A stretch of 30,714 bases of DNA from NCBI RefSeq assembly GCF_041432775.1, contig NZ_JAPWAG010000027.1, positions 1 to 30,714 of the forward strand, in the 5' to 3' direction. The translations under genes were made by a program, and so were the position numbers. Shown here in pieces: positions 22,991 through 30,714 of the stretch; position 1 is the first letter of the stretch, and each line of letters opens with the position of its first letter. Source of the DNA: Pauljensenia sp902373545. GTDB taxonomy: Bacteria; Actinomycetota; Actinomycetes; Actinomycetales; Actinomycetaceae. The notes under the pieces were generated by a model that made no database searches, was not told the origin of the DNA, and saw nothing but the letters and a program-made list of their open reading frames with translations.

Positions 22991-23293
22991 TTACATCGCG
23001 CACTCGGTGCACACGGGATTGCCGTTGGAATCCACGTGGTCGAGCTGCGAGGCATGGTGGACGAGGAAGCACTCCGAGCAGGTGAACTCGTCGTCCTGGC
23101 GCGGTACGACGTGGACGGTCAGCTCTTCCTTGGACAGGTCGGCGCCGGGAAGCTCAAAGTTCTCGGCGGCTTCGTTTTCGTCTTCTTCGATCTCGGCTGA
23201 GCCGGCATCGTTGCGACGGGACTTCAGCTCCTCAATCGAGTCCTCAGAGACCTCGTCCTCGTTCTTACGCGGCGCGTCGTAATCGGTTGCCAT
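22991..23293 (-). CDS. DUF4193 family small zinc-ribbon protein
   Basis: The 100-residue acidic protein begins MATDYDAPRKNEDE and ends with two CxxC pairs (CSEC and CTEC, about 20 residues apart) that look like a zinc ribbon. The middle is rich in Glu and Asp. The family is conserved in actinobacteria; its function is unknown. AAAGGGG, 5-6 nt before the ATG at 23291-23293, is a good ribosome binding site. A much longer frame on this strand runs upstream through the sepH gene and is spurious. This is the first gene of the four-gene minus-strand operon. Confidence 0.85.
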   Translation of the reverse strand: MATDYDAPRKNEDEVSEDSIEELKSRRNDAGSAEIEEDENEAAENFELPGADLSKEELTVHVVPRQDDEFTCSECFLVHHASQLDHVDSNGNPVCTECAM

Positions 23294-23395
23294 GGTATTC
23301 CCCTTTCGCCCTCGTACGGTTTGGTACGAGTGGTCTATGCGCAGGGAGGATAACATTTGTTGAACGAATGTGCCATTGTATGTGTGACACGCGCG

Positions 23396-23423
23396 TTGTT
23401 GCGCGACATTCCGGGGATAATTT
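23396..23423 (+). promoter_or_regulatory. Probable sepH promoter
   Basis: TTGTTG (23396-23401) and TAATTT (23418-23423) are 16 bp apart, 35 bp before the sepH start codon. The region also holds the divergent DUF4193 promoter, whose elements I cannot place with confidence. Confidence 0.45.
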
Positions 23424-23458
23424 GAGACGATTCGACAGTGACGTATGAGGAGGAAGCG

Positions 23459-24766
23459 ATGATTGAGCTCGAATTGCTCGGGACCAGCTCCGATGGCGAG
23501 TCCCTGGTGCTTACCGACGCCCAGGGCGAACGCTATTCGGTGTTGATCTCGGACGAGCTCCGCGGTGCCACGCGCCGTGATCGCCCGAAGATGGACATTG
23601 CCCCTTCGCGGCCCACGCTCGCTCCTCGTGACATTCAGGCCCTCTTGCGCGCGGGCGCGACCCCGGAGGAGATCGCCACGAAGCACGGCATGGACGTTGC
23701 GGCGGTCGAACGTTTCGAGGCTCCCGTGCAGGCCGAGAAGGATTACGCGCTCTCGCGCGCACGTGCAGTTCGTATTGGTGAGGGCGGCCCGACGATGGGC
23801 GACCTGGTCCTGGATCGCTTGGCGGCCCGCGGTGTCGAACCGTCCTCCCTCGATTGGTCTGCGACGCGCGAGGCCGGGGAACCTTGGCAGATTATCGTCA
23901 CCTTCGTGCAGGGCGCGGCCGAGCACGCCGCCCACTGGTATCTGTCGAACTCGGGCACGCTGGAGGCCATCGACCAGGAGGCGCAGTGGCTGACCGAGCA
24001 GGTCTCCTCCTCCCCCGCGTCCTCGATTTTCTCCCCGATGGCCCGCCCCGCCCCCGCTCCTGATCCCGACGAGGAGGACCTGCGTACCCGCGAGGCCCTG
24101 GTCGATCAGCTCAACGCCGCGCGCGGCAAGCGTCAGAAGGTCGAGGTGGACCTGGGCGACGAGGTGGACGAGGAAGCCGAGTACCTGGCGGCCATTGCCG
24201 GCGACGAGCCCGATGAGCCTGCCGAGAACGAGCCCGAGCCCTCGACCGGCCCGATTTCCGCACGTATTTATTCCCTGGCCTCGGCGCGGACCAAGGTTGA
24301 GCCGGGCACCGACGAGGATGCTCCCGCCTCGGGCGCGCTCGTGCTGCCCACCCGCCGCCAGGTCACCGGCGCCATCCCCGTGGGCGTGAGGTCGACGCGC
24401 GACGGCGCCCAGACCTCGTCCCATGCGCTGCCGTGGCTTTCCGACTCCGCGCCCGACGCCGAGGCCTCGGCCAACTCTGACGAGCACCGCACCCCCGCGC
24501 TGCCCATGAGGACTGTGTCCGCCGGAGGCGATCAGGCAGGCGCCGATGCTGCGTCTACGACAACCGGGGGGCTGCCCGCGGTCACCGGCGGAGTACCTGC
24601 CGTCACCGGAGGCGTTGCGACGACGACGGGGGCCGTGCCCACCGCGACCGGCTCTGTGCCCGCGCAGGGGCCCTCGGCCTCGCGCCTAGCGCGCAACTCG
24701 AGCTCGAAGAAGGGCCGACGCTCGGTACCCAGCTGGGATGAAATTGTCTTCGGCTCCAAGCCGTGA
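23459..24766 (+). CDS. sepH: Septation protein SepH
   Basis: The 435-residue protein begins MIELELLGTSSDGESLVLTDAQG, the DUF3071/SepH domain that includes a helix-turn-helix-like segment (DIQALLRAGATPEEIATKHG, about 58-77). In Streptomyces and mycobacteria SepH binds FtsZ and promotes its assembly at division sites. The rest is an acidic, low-complexity region with several Ala/Pro/Thr stretches, including four 7-residue repeats, and a basic C-terminus (SSKKGRRSVPSWDEIVFGSKP). The frame extends to a GTG at 23438, but GAGGAGG at 23447-23453 before the ATG at 23459 matches the family start. Confidence 0.9.
   Translation: MIELELLGTSSDGESLVLTDAQGERYSVLISDELRGATRRDRPKMDIAPSRPTLAPRDIQALLRAGATPEEIATKHGMDVAAVERFEAPVQAEKDYALSRARAVRIGEGGPTMGDLVLDRLAARGVEPSSLDWSATREAGEPWQIIVTFVQGAAEHAAHWYLSNSGTLEAIDQEAQWLTEQVSSSPASSIFSPMARPAPAPDPDEEDLRTREALVDQLNAARGKRQKVEVDLGDEVDEEAEYLAAIAGDEPDEPAENEPEPSTGPISARIYSLASARTKVEPGTDEDAPASGALVLPTRRQVTGAIPVGVRSTRDGAQTSSHALPWLSDSAPDAEASANSDEHRTPALPMRTVSAGGDQAGADAASTTTGGLPAVTGGVPAVTGGVATTTGAVPTATGSVPAQGPSASRLARNSSSKKGRRSVPSWDEIVFGSKP
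24569..24652 (+). repeat. Four in-frame 21-bp repeats in sepH
   Basis: The 21-bp units at 24569, 24590, 24611 and 24632 encode GLPAVTG, GVPAVTG, GVATTTG and AVPTATG. The first two are nearly identical. They lie in the disordered linker before the basic C-terminus of SepH, a place where copy number could vary between strains. Confidence 0.8.
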
Positions 24767-24771
24767 AAGTG

Positions 24772-24800
24772 CGAGCGCCCCTGACAGGCAGGGGCGCTCG
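24772..24800. terminator. Bidirectional terminator between sepH and the phosphatase-family gene
   Basis: A perfect 12-bp stem (24772-24783 and 24789-24800) with the 5-nt loop ACAGG lies between the convergent stop codons. It is 5 bp from the sepH stop codon and 7 bp from the other. The flanks are only weakly T-rich. Confidence 0.85.
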
Positions 24801-24807
24801 ATCATTG

Positions 24808-25956
24808 TTAGGCCAGTGTGATGACGGGGATGCGCATCTCCGTGGGCGTGACCGAGCCGTGAATACCCGGCATTGCGATGGCCGACGCGCTCTGCGTGCG
24901 CGAGTCGACGACGCCCGCCCGTCCTCGCGACAGGACCAGCAGGTCTCCGATGATCGCCGTGCCGTCGCCCGGGCCGATCAGGGCGGGCATCTGGTCACGC
25001 GTGAGCACCCAGGCGCTCTCCCCCAGCGTCTCGCGCCAGCGTGCGGCGACCTCCTCGGCCCTGCCCTCCTGGGCGTGCACGTGCGCCGCGCGGGTCTCGC
25101 CGGCCACGATGCGCACGCCGTCGCGCAGGGCGGGCGTGGAGGCCACGTCGACGATCGCCGCGGGGTCGACATTGATCATGCCATGATCGGCCGTCAGAAC
25201 CGCGCGCACCCCCCGCGGCAGGCCACGCAGGAGCATCGACAGGCCCGCGTCAAACTGCTCGATCTGCCCGATCCACGCATCCGATGCCACGCCGTGCGAG
25301 TGACCGCAGTGGTCGATCTCCGACCAGTAGAGGTAGACGACGGGCGTGCCCACGCGCAGCTCCCGCAGGGCGGCGTTCACGCGCTGCTCGAGGGTATCGG
25401 CGGGCACGTGGCGCGCGCCGCGCAGGGCGGCTCCCGTCAGGCCAGAGCCGGCAAAGCGCGCGGGAGAGACGACGGCAGATCCCACGCCATCGGCGGCCAG
25501 TCGCTCGAAGAACGTGGGAACCGGCTGCCACTCGGTGGGCGCGGGGCCACCCTCCATGGCCAGTAGGTTCATGACGCCACTGCCATAGGCGACGGAGAAG
25601 CCCACCATGTTCGTCGCGCCCGGGCGAGCACCCGTCCCGAACGCCGTAATAGCCGCCGACGTCGTCGACGGCACGATCGTGTGGATCGATCGAATGTCGG
25701 AGCGCAGACGTCGCAGCGTCGGCGTGTGGCCCATGTGATCCATCATGAGCTCGTAGCCAAAGCCGTCCACGAGGATGAGCAGCACCTGGCGCGCCCCGGC
25801 CTCGACCCCCAGCGACGACGCGGCCTGCTGGCAGGCCCCGGGCAGCGACGGGTCGATGGCGGCAAGGGCGGCGGGAATGATGTCCGTGATGCACGGGTCG
25901 CCCGCACCCGGCAGGTCGGCGCCCTCCATGTCCAGTGTTAGCACGCGTTCACTCAC
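24808..25956 (-). CDS. Alkaline phosphatase superfamily protein (nucleotide pyrophosphatase/phosphodiesterase type)
   Basis: The 382-residue protein has the metal-dependent phosphodiesterase/NPP pattern: LLILVDGFGYE with Asp64, PSTTSAAITAFGTG with the probable nucleophile Thr98 or Thr99, YWSEIDHCGHSHG, LTADHGMINV and, near the C-terminus, PGIHGSVTPTEM. These supply the two-zinc site of the superfamily. It has no evident signal peptide; the substrate (a nucleotide, phosphodiester or phosphonate) cannot be assigned. The GTG start at 25954-25956 overlaps the end of the DUF5998 gene by 8 bp, so the two are co-transcribed. Confidence 0.87.
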   Translation of the reverse strand: MSERVLTLDMEGADLPGAGDPCITDIIPAALAAIDPSLPGACQQAASSLGVEAGARQVLLILVDGFGYELMMDHMGHTPTLRRLRSDIRSIHTIVPSTTSAAITAFGTGARPGATNMVGFSVAYGSGVMNLLAMEGGPAPTEWQPVPTFFERLAADGVGSAVVSPARFAGSGLTGAALRGARHVPADTLEQRVNAALRELRVGTPVVYLYWSEIDHCGHSHGVASDAWIGQIEQFDAGLSMLLRGLPRGVRAVLTADHGMINVDPAAIVDVASTPALRDGVRIVAGETRAAHVHAQEGRAEEVAARWRETLGESAWVLTRDQMPALIGPGDGTAIIGDLLVLSRGRAGVVDSRTQSASAIAMPGIHGSVTPTEMRIPVITLA

Positions 25957-26485
25957 CGCGGGTCTCCATCAGCGTCGCCAGGTGATCGACGAACTCCGCG
26001 GCCTCTTCCAGGGCGTCCTGTCCGTCCACGGTCGCCGAGACGCGGAACGTCATGTCATCGGGGAACGACGAACCCGTGAAGCCGTGGTCGGCCATGCAAG
26101 TCGGGTCGTCACATCGGGCGGGTTCGAGCTCGAGGCGGCGCGCACCCTTGAGGTCCAGCGCGATCGTCATCTCGGACAGGCCGGTGGCGTTCTCGGGATC
26201 GGTGTAGACCTCCATCGTCGAATAGCCGGCGATGTCAGCCACGCGGTGAACGGCGGTCGCGATCGTCGCCGAGCCGCCACCCATCTCATCGACGTGCAGC
26301 TGGACGATTGCCCGCTCGGTCAGGGACGCGACGGTGAGGTGACGGAACACGGAGCCCCGGTCGAATCCCGTGTCCACCTGACACAGTGTCGCGAGCGGGT
26401 CTGCCGCGCCCAGCGCCCGGCGCAGCGCGCGCTCCACGGCCTTGGGGTAAAAGCCGCTTCGTTCAATGCGGGTCCATGTATCCAT
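25949..26485 (-). CDS. DUF5998 family protein
   Basis: The 178-residue soluble protein begins MDTWTRIERSGFYPKAVERALRRALG and contains FDRGSVFRHLTVASLT, RRLELEPARCDDPTC and DDMTFRVSA, as in the actinobacterial DUF5998 family. The function is unknown. The frame is open up to 26665, overlapping parC, but the ATG at 26483-26485 matches the family. CACAAT ends 6 nt upstream of this ATG and there is no good Shine-Dalgarno sequence, so it too may be leaderless. It is divergent from parC (67 bp between start codons). Confidence 0.83.
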   Translation of the reverse strand: MDTWTRIERSGFYPKAVERALRRALGAADPLATLCQVDTGFDRGSVFRHLTVASLTERAIVQLHVDEMGGGSATIATAVHRVADIAGYSTMEVYTDPENATGLSEMTIALDLKGARRLELEPARCDDPTCMADHGFTGSSFPDDMTFRVSATVDGQDALEEAAEFVDHLATLMETRGE

Positions 26486-26539
26486 CCCACAATTGTGCCC
26501 CGAAGCGGCGTGCCAGTCGAAATGAGCGCGCTGCCGCGC

Positions 26540-26545
26540 AATAAT
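26540..26545 (+). promoter_or_regulatory. -10 box of a probable leaderless parC promoter
   Basis: AATAAT is followed by 7 nt (TGCGCGT) and the parC ATG at 26553. TCGAAA at 26517-26522 lies 17 bp upstream and resembles TTGAAA as a -35 element. No ribosome binding site precedes the ATG. Confidence 0.55.
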
Positions 26546-26552
26546 TGCGCGT

Positions 26553-29030
26553 ATGGCTAAGAAGGACCCGGTCGTCGACATTCCCGAGAAGGACGAGAAC
26601 ATCTCCGAGATCGACGTATCCGCCGAGATGCGTGGGTCCTTCTTGGAGTACGCGGTCTCCGTCATCTACGCCCGCGCACTGCCCGACGCGCGCGACGGCC
26701 TCAAGCCCGTGCAGCGCCGCATCCTGTTCCAGATGGATCAAATGGGGCTGCGCCCCGACAAGGGTCACGTGAAGTCCCAGCGCGTCGTCGGCGAGGTCAT
26801 GGGTAAGCTCCACCCGCATGGTGATTCCGCGATTTACGAGGCCTTGGTGCGCCTCGCTCAGCCCTTTAATCTGCGGGTCCCCCTGGTCGATGGTCACGGT
26901 AACTTCGGTTCTCTGGATGATGGCCCGGCTGCCGCTCGTTACACGGAGGCGCGCATGGCGCCCGCCGCGCTGGACCTGGTGACGGGTTTGGACGAGGACA
27001 CGGTGGACTTCGTCCCCAACTACGATAACCAGTTCATGCAGCCGGACGTGCTTCCGGCCGCTTTCCCGCAGCTGCTCGTCAACGGTGCCTCGGGTATTGC
27101 GGTGGGCATGGCGACGAACATCGCGCCGCACAACCTCGCCGAGACGATCGCGGGGGCCATTCACCTGCTCGATAACCCGTCGGCCACCGTCGCCGACCTG
27201 ATGCGTTACATTCCCGGTCCCGACCTGCCCGAGGGTGGCGCCATCGTCGGGCTCGAGGGCATCAAGGAGGCCTACGAGACGGGTCGAGGCGCGTTCAAGA
27301 CCCGCGCGAAGGTCCAGATCGAGCGCGTGACCGCCCGCAAGATGGGCATCATCGTCACGCAGCTTCCCTACATGGTCGGCCCGGAAAAGGTCATCGAAAA
27401 GATCAAGGAGAACGCGAACGCGGGACGCCTGAAGGGCATCTCCTCGGTTCAGAACCTCACCGACCGTATCCACGGCCTGCGCCTGGTCATCGAGGTGAAG
27501 AACGGCTTTAATCCTGAGGCCGTGCTTCAGCAGCTCTACCAGCGCACGCCGCTGGAAGATTCCTTCTCGATCAACGCTGTGGCGCTCGTGGGCGGTCAGC
27601 CGCGCACGCTGGGCCTGAAGGAGATGCTCCAGGTGTTCCTGGATCACCGCGTGGACGTCACGACGCGTCGCAGCCGCTTCCGCCTGAAAAAGTACGAGGA
27701 TCGCCTGCACCTGGTCGAGGGCCTGCTCATCGCGATCCTGGACATCGACGACGTCATCGCGATCATTCGTTCCTCCGACGACGCGGAGATCGCGCGCGAG
27801 CGCCTCATGACGGCCTTCGATCTGTCCGAGGCGCAGGCCAACTACATCCTCGAGCTGCGTCTGCGTCGCCTCACGAAGTTCTCACGCATCGAGCTGGAGA
27901 GCGAACGCGACGAGCTGATGGCCAAGATTGCGTCGCTGCGCGACATTTTGGAGGATCCCGAGCTACTGCGCGCTCTGGTGAAGAAGGAGCTGCGCGAGGT
28001 CTCGGATCGCCTGGGCACGCCGCGTCGCACGCTGCTGCTGGCCTCGACGGGCAAGCCCGTGGGCGCCGCGGCCGCGGCCGCCGACGATGCCGCACTGGCG
28101 GCCCTGCCGTCGGTGTCGCGTTCCGGTAAGGGCCTGGAGCTACAGATCCCGGATGACCCGTGCGTCGTGGTCCTGTCTGCCTCCGGTGCGCTTGCCCGCG
28201 TCGAGGGCGGGGATCCGCTCGTGCCGGGTCCGCGCGCGGCTGCGGACGGCTGGCGCACTCAGCTGGCTTCGACCGTGCGCTCCCAGGTGGCCGTGGTGAC
28301 CGAGGACGGTATCGCGCACCGCATCGACGTCGTGGACCTGCCCGCGCTCCCGCGCTTCGAGACGGGCCTGTCGCTGGCCGGGGCGATGCCCTCGTCGCTG
28401 CTCCTGCACACGGACGTTCCCGCCGTCGGCCTGCTCGACCCCGAGGGCGAGGCCGTGATCGCGATGGGCACGGCCCGTGGCACGGTCAAGCGCCTGCGCC
28501 CGGACGTGCTCCAGCGCGACGAGTGGGAGGTCATCACCCTGGAAGACGGCGACCGCCTCGTGGGCTTCGACCAGTGCTCGGACGGCGCTGACCTGGTGTT
28601 CGTGTCCTCGGATGCGCAGCTGCTGCGCACCCCGGCCGCAAAGGTTCGTCCGCAGGGTCGTACGGCTGGCGGCATGGCGGGCATGAAGCTAAATGCCGGG
28701 GCCGAGGCCCTGGGCTTCTGGGTGGTCGAGGCCCCCATCGATACCGTGGTGGTCACCGTGGCGGCGGCGCTCGGCGCGTTGCCGGGCACCGGCCAGACGA
28801 CCGTGAAGGTCACCCCCTTCGAGTGTTACCCGGCCAAGGGCCGCGGCGGCCAGGGCGTGCGCTGCCAGCGTTTCCTGCGCGGAGAGGACCGCTTGGACGT
28901 CGCGTGGGTGGGCACGAAGCCGGCACGTGCCGCGTCCGCGGACGGCTCCCCCGTTGACCTGCCCGCCGAGGACGAGCGCCGCGACGGCTCGGGTGTGCCG
29001 ATCACGTTTGCGATTGCCTCGATCGGCTGA
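26553..29030 (+). CDS. parC: DNA topoisomerase IV subunit A
   Basis: The 825-residue protein is a type IIA topoisomerase cleavage subunit that, with ParE, decatenates daughter chromosomes. The N-terminal domain has ARALPDARDGLKPVQRRIL, the quinolone-resistance segment HPHGDSAIYEALVR and the catalytic Tyr130 in AAARYTEARM. Ser92 and Glu96 stand at the E. coli ParC S80/E84 positions, so the usual resistance substitutions are absent. QLPYMVGPEKVIEKI and the coiled-coil gate region follow, and the C-terminal domain is a degenerate beta-pinwheel from about residue 490. I call ParC rather than GyrA because of Glu96, the location beside DUF5998 and the phosphatase-family gene, and the lack of a clear GyrA-box. 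The ParE gene is not in the window. Confidence 0.9.
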   Translation: MAKKDPVVDIPEKDENISEIDVSAEMRGSFLEYAVSVIYARALPDARDGLKPVQRRILFQMDQMGLRPDKGHVKSQRVVGEVMGKLHPHGDSAIYEALVRLAQPFNLRVPLVDGHGNFGSLDDGPAAARYTEARMAPAALDLVTGLDEDTVDFVPNYDNQFMQPDVLPAAFPQLLVNGASGIAVGMATNIAPHNLAETIAGAIHLLDNPSATVADLMRYIPGPDLPEGGAIVGLEGIKEAYETGRGAFKTRAKVQIERVTARKMGIIVTQLPYMVGPEKVIEKIKENANAGRLKGISSVQNLTDRIHGLRLVIEVKNGFNPEAVLQQLYQRTPLEDSFSINAVALVGGQPRTLGLKEMLQVFLDHRVDVTTRRSRFRLKKYEDRLHLVEGLLIAILDIDDVIAIIRSSDDAEIARERLMTAFDLSEAQANYILELRLRRLTKFSRIELESERDELMAKIASLRDILEDPELLRALVKKELREVSDRLGTPRRTLLLASTGKPVGAAAAAADDAALAALPSVSRSGKGLELQIPDDPCVVVLSASGALARVEGGDPLVPGPRAAADGWRTQLASTVRSQVAVVTEDGIAHRIDVVDLPALPRFETGLSLAGAMPSSLLLHTDVPAVGLLDPEGEAVIAMGTARGTVKRLRPDVLQRDEWEVITLEDGDRLVGFDQCSDGADLVFVSSDAQLLRTPAAKVRPQGRTAGGMAGMKLNAGAEALGFWVVEAPIDTVVVTVAAALGALPGTGQTTVKVTPFECYPAKGRGGQGVRCQRFLRGEDRLDVAWVGTKPARAASADGSPVDLPAEDERRDGSGVPITFAIASIG

Positions 29031-29175
29031 CGCGCCACAAAAATCCATTTTTATTACAGCGACACACTCTGAAGACGGAAAAAACCTGTATAGACATTCG
29101 CGAGATACAGTAAAGCACACTCAAACCGCAAAACCTCACATGTCTTCCACATAATTTGCCAACGCAAATCAAACG

Positions 29176-30360
29176 CTAACTTCTACCATACTTAGAACCC
29201 TTCTCTTTCATTCCCTCGTAAAACTCATTACCACATTCCCGCATAAACGAAAGCCAAATTGGGAATGAGCGAACGAACCATGATCCGCCTTGAAGAGTGT
29301 AGGAAATCAAGGGAGATCCAATGAGTGCTGCCCAAAACAAAGCCATCGTTTCATTATCACTATAATACTCATCACGGAAACGAACATAAACCGAATTCAA
29401 ATCACCGTCCCCAGAATCCACCGAATCGGGCGAACGAAGAGAAACCTGAGCTTCATTCACATAAGGAAGCCCTCGATCAAAGAGATACGCTTCATCTTTG
29501 ACGGAATCAGCATAAGCTCGATCAACACGATACCTTTCAGACATATGTGAACATACCTGAGATGAGATTACAACCTCGCTAAGCTCTGATTCCATTGAAC
29601 GAGAGAGGTACTCATGTCGAATATGACCATTTAGAAGAGAACAATCTTGTCGCACGCTATTTAATGGAGGCACCCCATCGACACGCGTAGCAGCAAACAA
29701 GCGCTCACGAACATCTGAACTGATCTCACCTTTAAACTCATAGCTAACATGCGGAGCCAAAACCTCAACATGCTCACCGCTAATCGAGAACAAACCACCC
29801 TCATAAGGACACCCTTTTCTGACATATCCAGCAGGATATTCCCCATTCATGGTAACCGCACTAAAATACCCATCCCCAAGACTATACAATTCACCAGTCC
29901 GCCCCTGGCGTGACGTCCCCTTAAGAATGTCATCACGCCGCCCACCAGAAACATGTTCCAGATTAGAACAGCCGCTCAACAGGAAGTTATTAATGCCGTC
30001 CGATTCACTATAAACGTACACACCAACCTCCATCGCCTCACTACTAGCAACCTGCCCATGCACCTCTCCATAGACAGACGCATACACTTCCAACGCCCCA
30101 GACAAAGTCACATAATTACCAAGACAGCCAACAATCGGCACCCCACCAAGCTTGCAATCATCACTAATATTCACACGAATCACAAGATCGCGCAAACGAG
30201 TCGGATTTACAACAATTACCGTTATGGCATCATCATTCTTTGCCGGAGAGCTAACAAAGTTAATATACCTCTGCTGAAAAAAGGGGGAGACAAAATACAG
30301 AAACATACACAACAAAGAGATATAGGCAAGTGTTTTGAGAAGAGCACACAGTTTTGACAT
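29176..30360 (-). CDS. Membrane-anchored protein of unknown function in AT-rich DNA
   Basis: The 394-residue protein begins MSKLCALLKTLAYISLLCMFLY, an N-terminal membrane anchor or uncleaved signal, followed by about 310 mostly hydrophilic residues with scattered Cys (DDCKLGG, VGCLG, SGCSNL, KGCPYE, RQDCSLL, SQVCSHM) that could form disulfides outside the cell. A second hydrophobic stretch (MALFWAALIGSPLISYTL) lies about 50 residues from the end, then a short charged tail. The frame opens at 30393, but TATTAT ends exactly 7 nt before the ATG at 30358-30360, which I take as the start. Base composition is in the mid-40s percent GC by a spot count, and codon use is unlike that of the core genes. 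I do not recognise a family; phage, plasmid or other transferred origin is possible. Confidence 0.7.
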   Translation of the reverse strand: MSKLCALLKTLAYISLLCMFLYFVSPFFQQRYINFVSSPAKNDDAITVIVVNPTRLRDLVIRVNISDDCKLGGVPIVGCLGNYVTLSGALEVYASVYGEVHGQVASSEAMEVGVYVYSESDGINNFLLSGCSNLEHVSGGRRDDILKGTSRQGRTGELYSLGDGYFSAVTMNGEYPAGYVRKGCPYEGGLFSISGEHVEVLAPHVSYEFKGEISSDVRERLFAATRVDGVPPLNSVRQDCSLLNGHIRHEYLSRSMESELSEVVISSQVCSHMSERYRVDRAYADSVKDEAYLFDRGLPYVNEAQVSLRSPDSVDSGDGDLNSVYVRFRDEYYSDNETMALFWAALIGSPLISYTLQGGSWFVRSFPIWLSFMRECGNEFYEGMKEKGSKYGRS

Positions 30361-30367
30361 AACACCG

Positions 30368-30373
30368 ATAATA
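30368..30373 (-). promoter_or_regulatory. -10 box of a probable leaderless promoter (unknown membrane protein)
   Basis: TATTAT on the minus strand, close to the TATAAT consensus, is separated from the ATG at 30360 by 7 nt (CGGTGTT). The -35 region is not recognisable. Confidence 0.6.
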
Positions 30374-30543
30374 TCAGTAAACCATAAGCACATCTACACA
30401 ACAAGCAAAACCGTGAAGCTATACTATGAATTATTCATTCAAAACAGACAATCATGAAAATCTAAGAAGCACAACTATCCAGCAATCAATCATTCAGCGC
30501 CCGACTTACCTGAGCCTCCTTCGCCAAAACAGCCATCAAGACT

Positions 30544-30714
30544 TCAACTCAAATCCGCTTGCAGTTGCGTGCATGTAATTCCTCTTGTAGAAACATAGAG
30601 AACGGGCTCTTCGCATTTAAGGGTGTAGGAGGTGTTGGAATCCGCCGGAGTGGAGGAGGCAGCGTAGGCGGTAGTTTCGGTGGTTGATGAATCCTTGGGC
30701 GATGCCGCGGAGGT
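30544..30714 (-). CDS. 3' end of a Ser/Thr-rich protein gene (start outside window)
   Basis: From base 30714 the minus strand is open for 56 codons to a TGA at 30544-30546. The first 30 visible residues are Ser, Thr and Ala rich (SSTTETTAYAASSTPADSN), like an extracellular linker; the last part is YTLKCEEPVLYVSTRGITC with two Cys. The linker codons use C in third position (GC-rich), unlike the adjacent unknown gene, whereas the last 25 codons are more AT-rich. The same frame continues after the TGA for 17 codons to a second TGA (30490-30492). The family is not recognisable from this fragment. Confidence 0.55.
   Translation of the reverse strand, partial: TSAASPKDSSTTETTAYAASSTPADSNTSYTLKCEEPVLYVSTRGITCTQLQADLS

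Overview
The window comes from a high-GC actinobacterium, most likely of the Actinomycetaceae (Schaalia/Actinomyces type). This rests on recognition, not on a search: it carries actinobacteria-restricted families (SepH/DUF3071, DUF3000, DUF3159, DUF3710, DUF4193, DUF5998), a ParC-type topoisomerase IV next to DUF5998, an LAxTG-anchored surface protein, and many genes whose start codon sits 7-8 nt after a -10 hexamer (leaderless mRNAs).

Layout. 1-2069: end of a small membrane protein gene and a GH13 alpha-glucosidase. 2061-2422: a repeat-rich gap (tandem 28-bp hairpins, a CRISPR-like repeat pair with 61-bp period, a bidirectional terminator). 2449-4089 (-): a sortase-anchored adhesin. 4090-5860: a long, mostly non-coding, lower-GC stretch with promoters, one possible small gene ending at a strong terminator, a 77-bp palindrome, a MITE-like element and 40-bp degenerate repeats. 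5862-6315 (-): five tRNA genes (Gly, Val, Gly, Cys, Val in transcription order). 6470-8581: glgX. 8695-10494: DUF3000 plus ribonuclease D-like gene, converging on dxs (10598-12499, -). 12633-16471: S9 peptidase plus ClC channel/transporter, converging on an RNA m5U methyltransferase (16468-17817, -), which overlaps a KimA-like permease (17814-19892, -). Divergent from the permease are two TrkA/Ceo-type RCK proteins (19984-21350). 21290-23293 (-): DUF3159, OB-fold, DUF3710 and DUF4193 genes. 23459-24766: sepH. 24808-26485 (-): alkaline phosphatase-family protein and DUF5998. 26553-29030: parC. 29031-30714: AT-richer accessory DNA with an unknown membrane protein and the 3' end of a Ser/Thr-rich protein gene.

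How the genes fit together. The alpha-glucosidase and GlgX both release glucose from alpha-glucans (dietary oligosaccharides and glycogen). The KimA-like permease and the two RCK proteins share a 91-bp divergent promoter region and probably form a potassium homeostasis module; the ClC gene lies close by but in another operon. SepH and ParC serve division and chromosome segregation. Most of the centre is ordinary, tightly packed core genome. The unusual material is in the 2.06-2.42 kb gap, the 4.1-5.9 kb gap beside the tRNAs, and the AT-rich right end. I found no complete novel multi-gene system that can be defended from the sequence alone.
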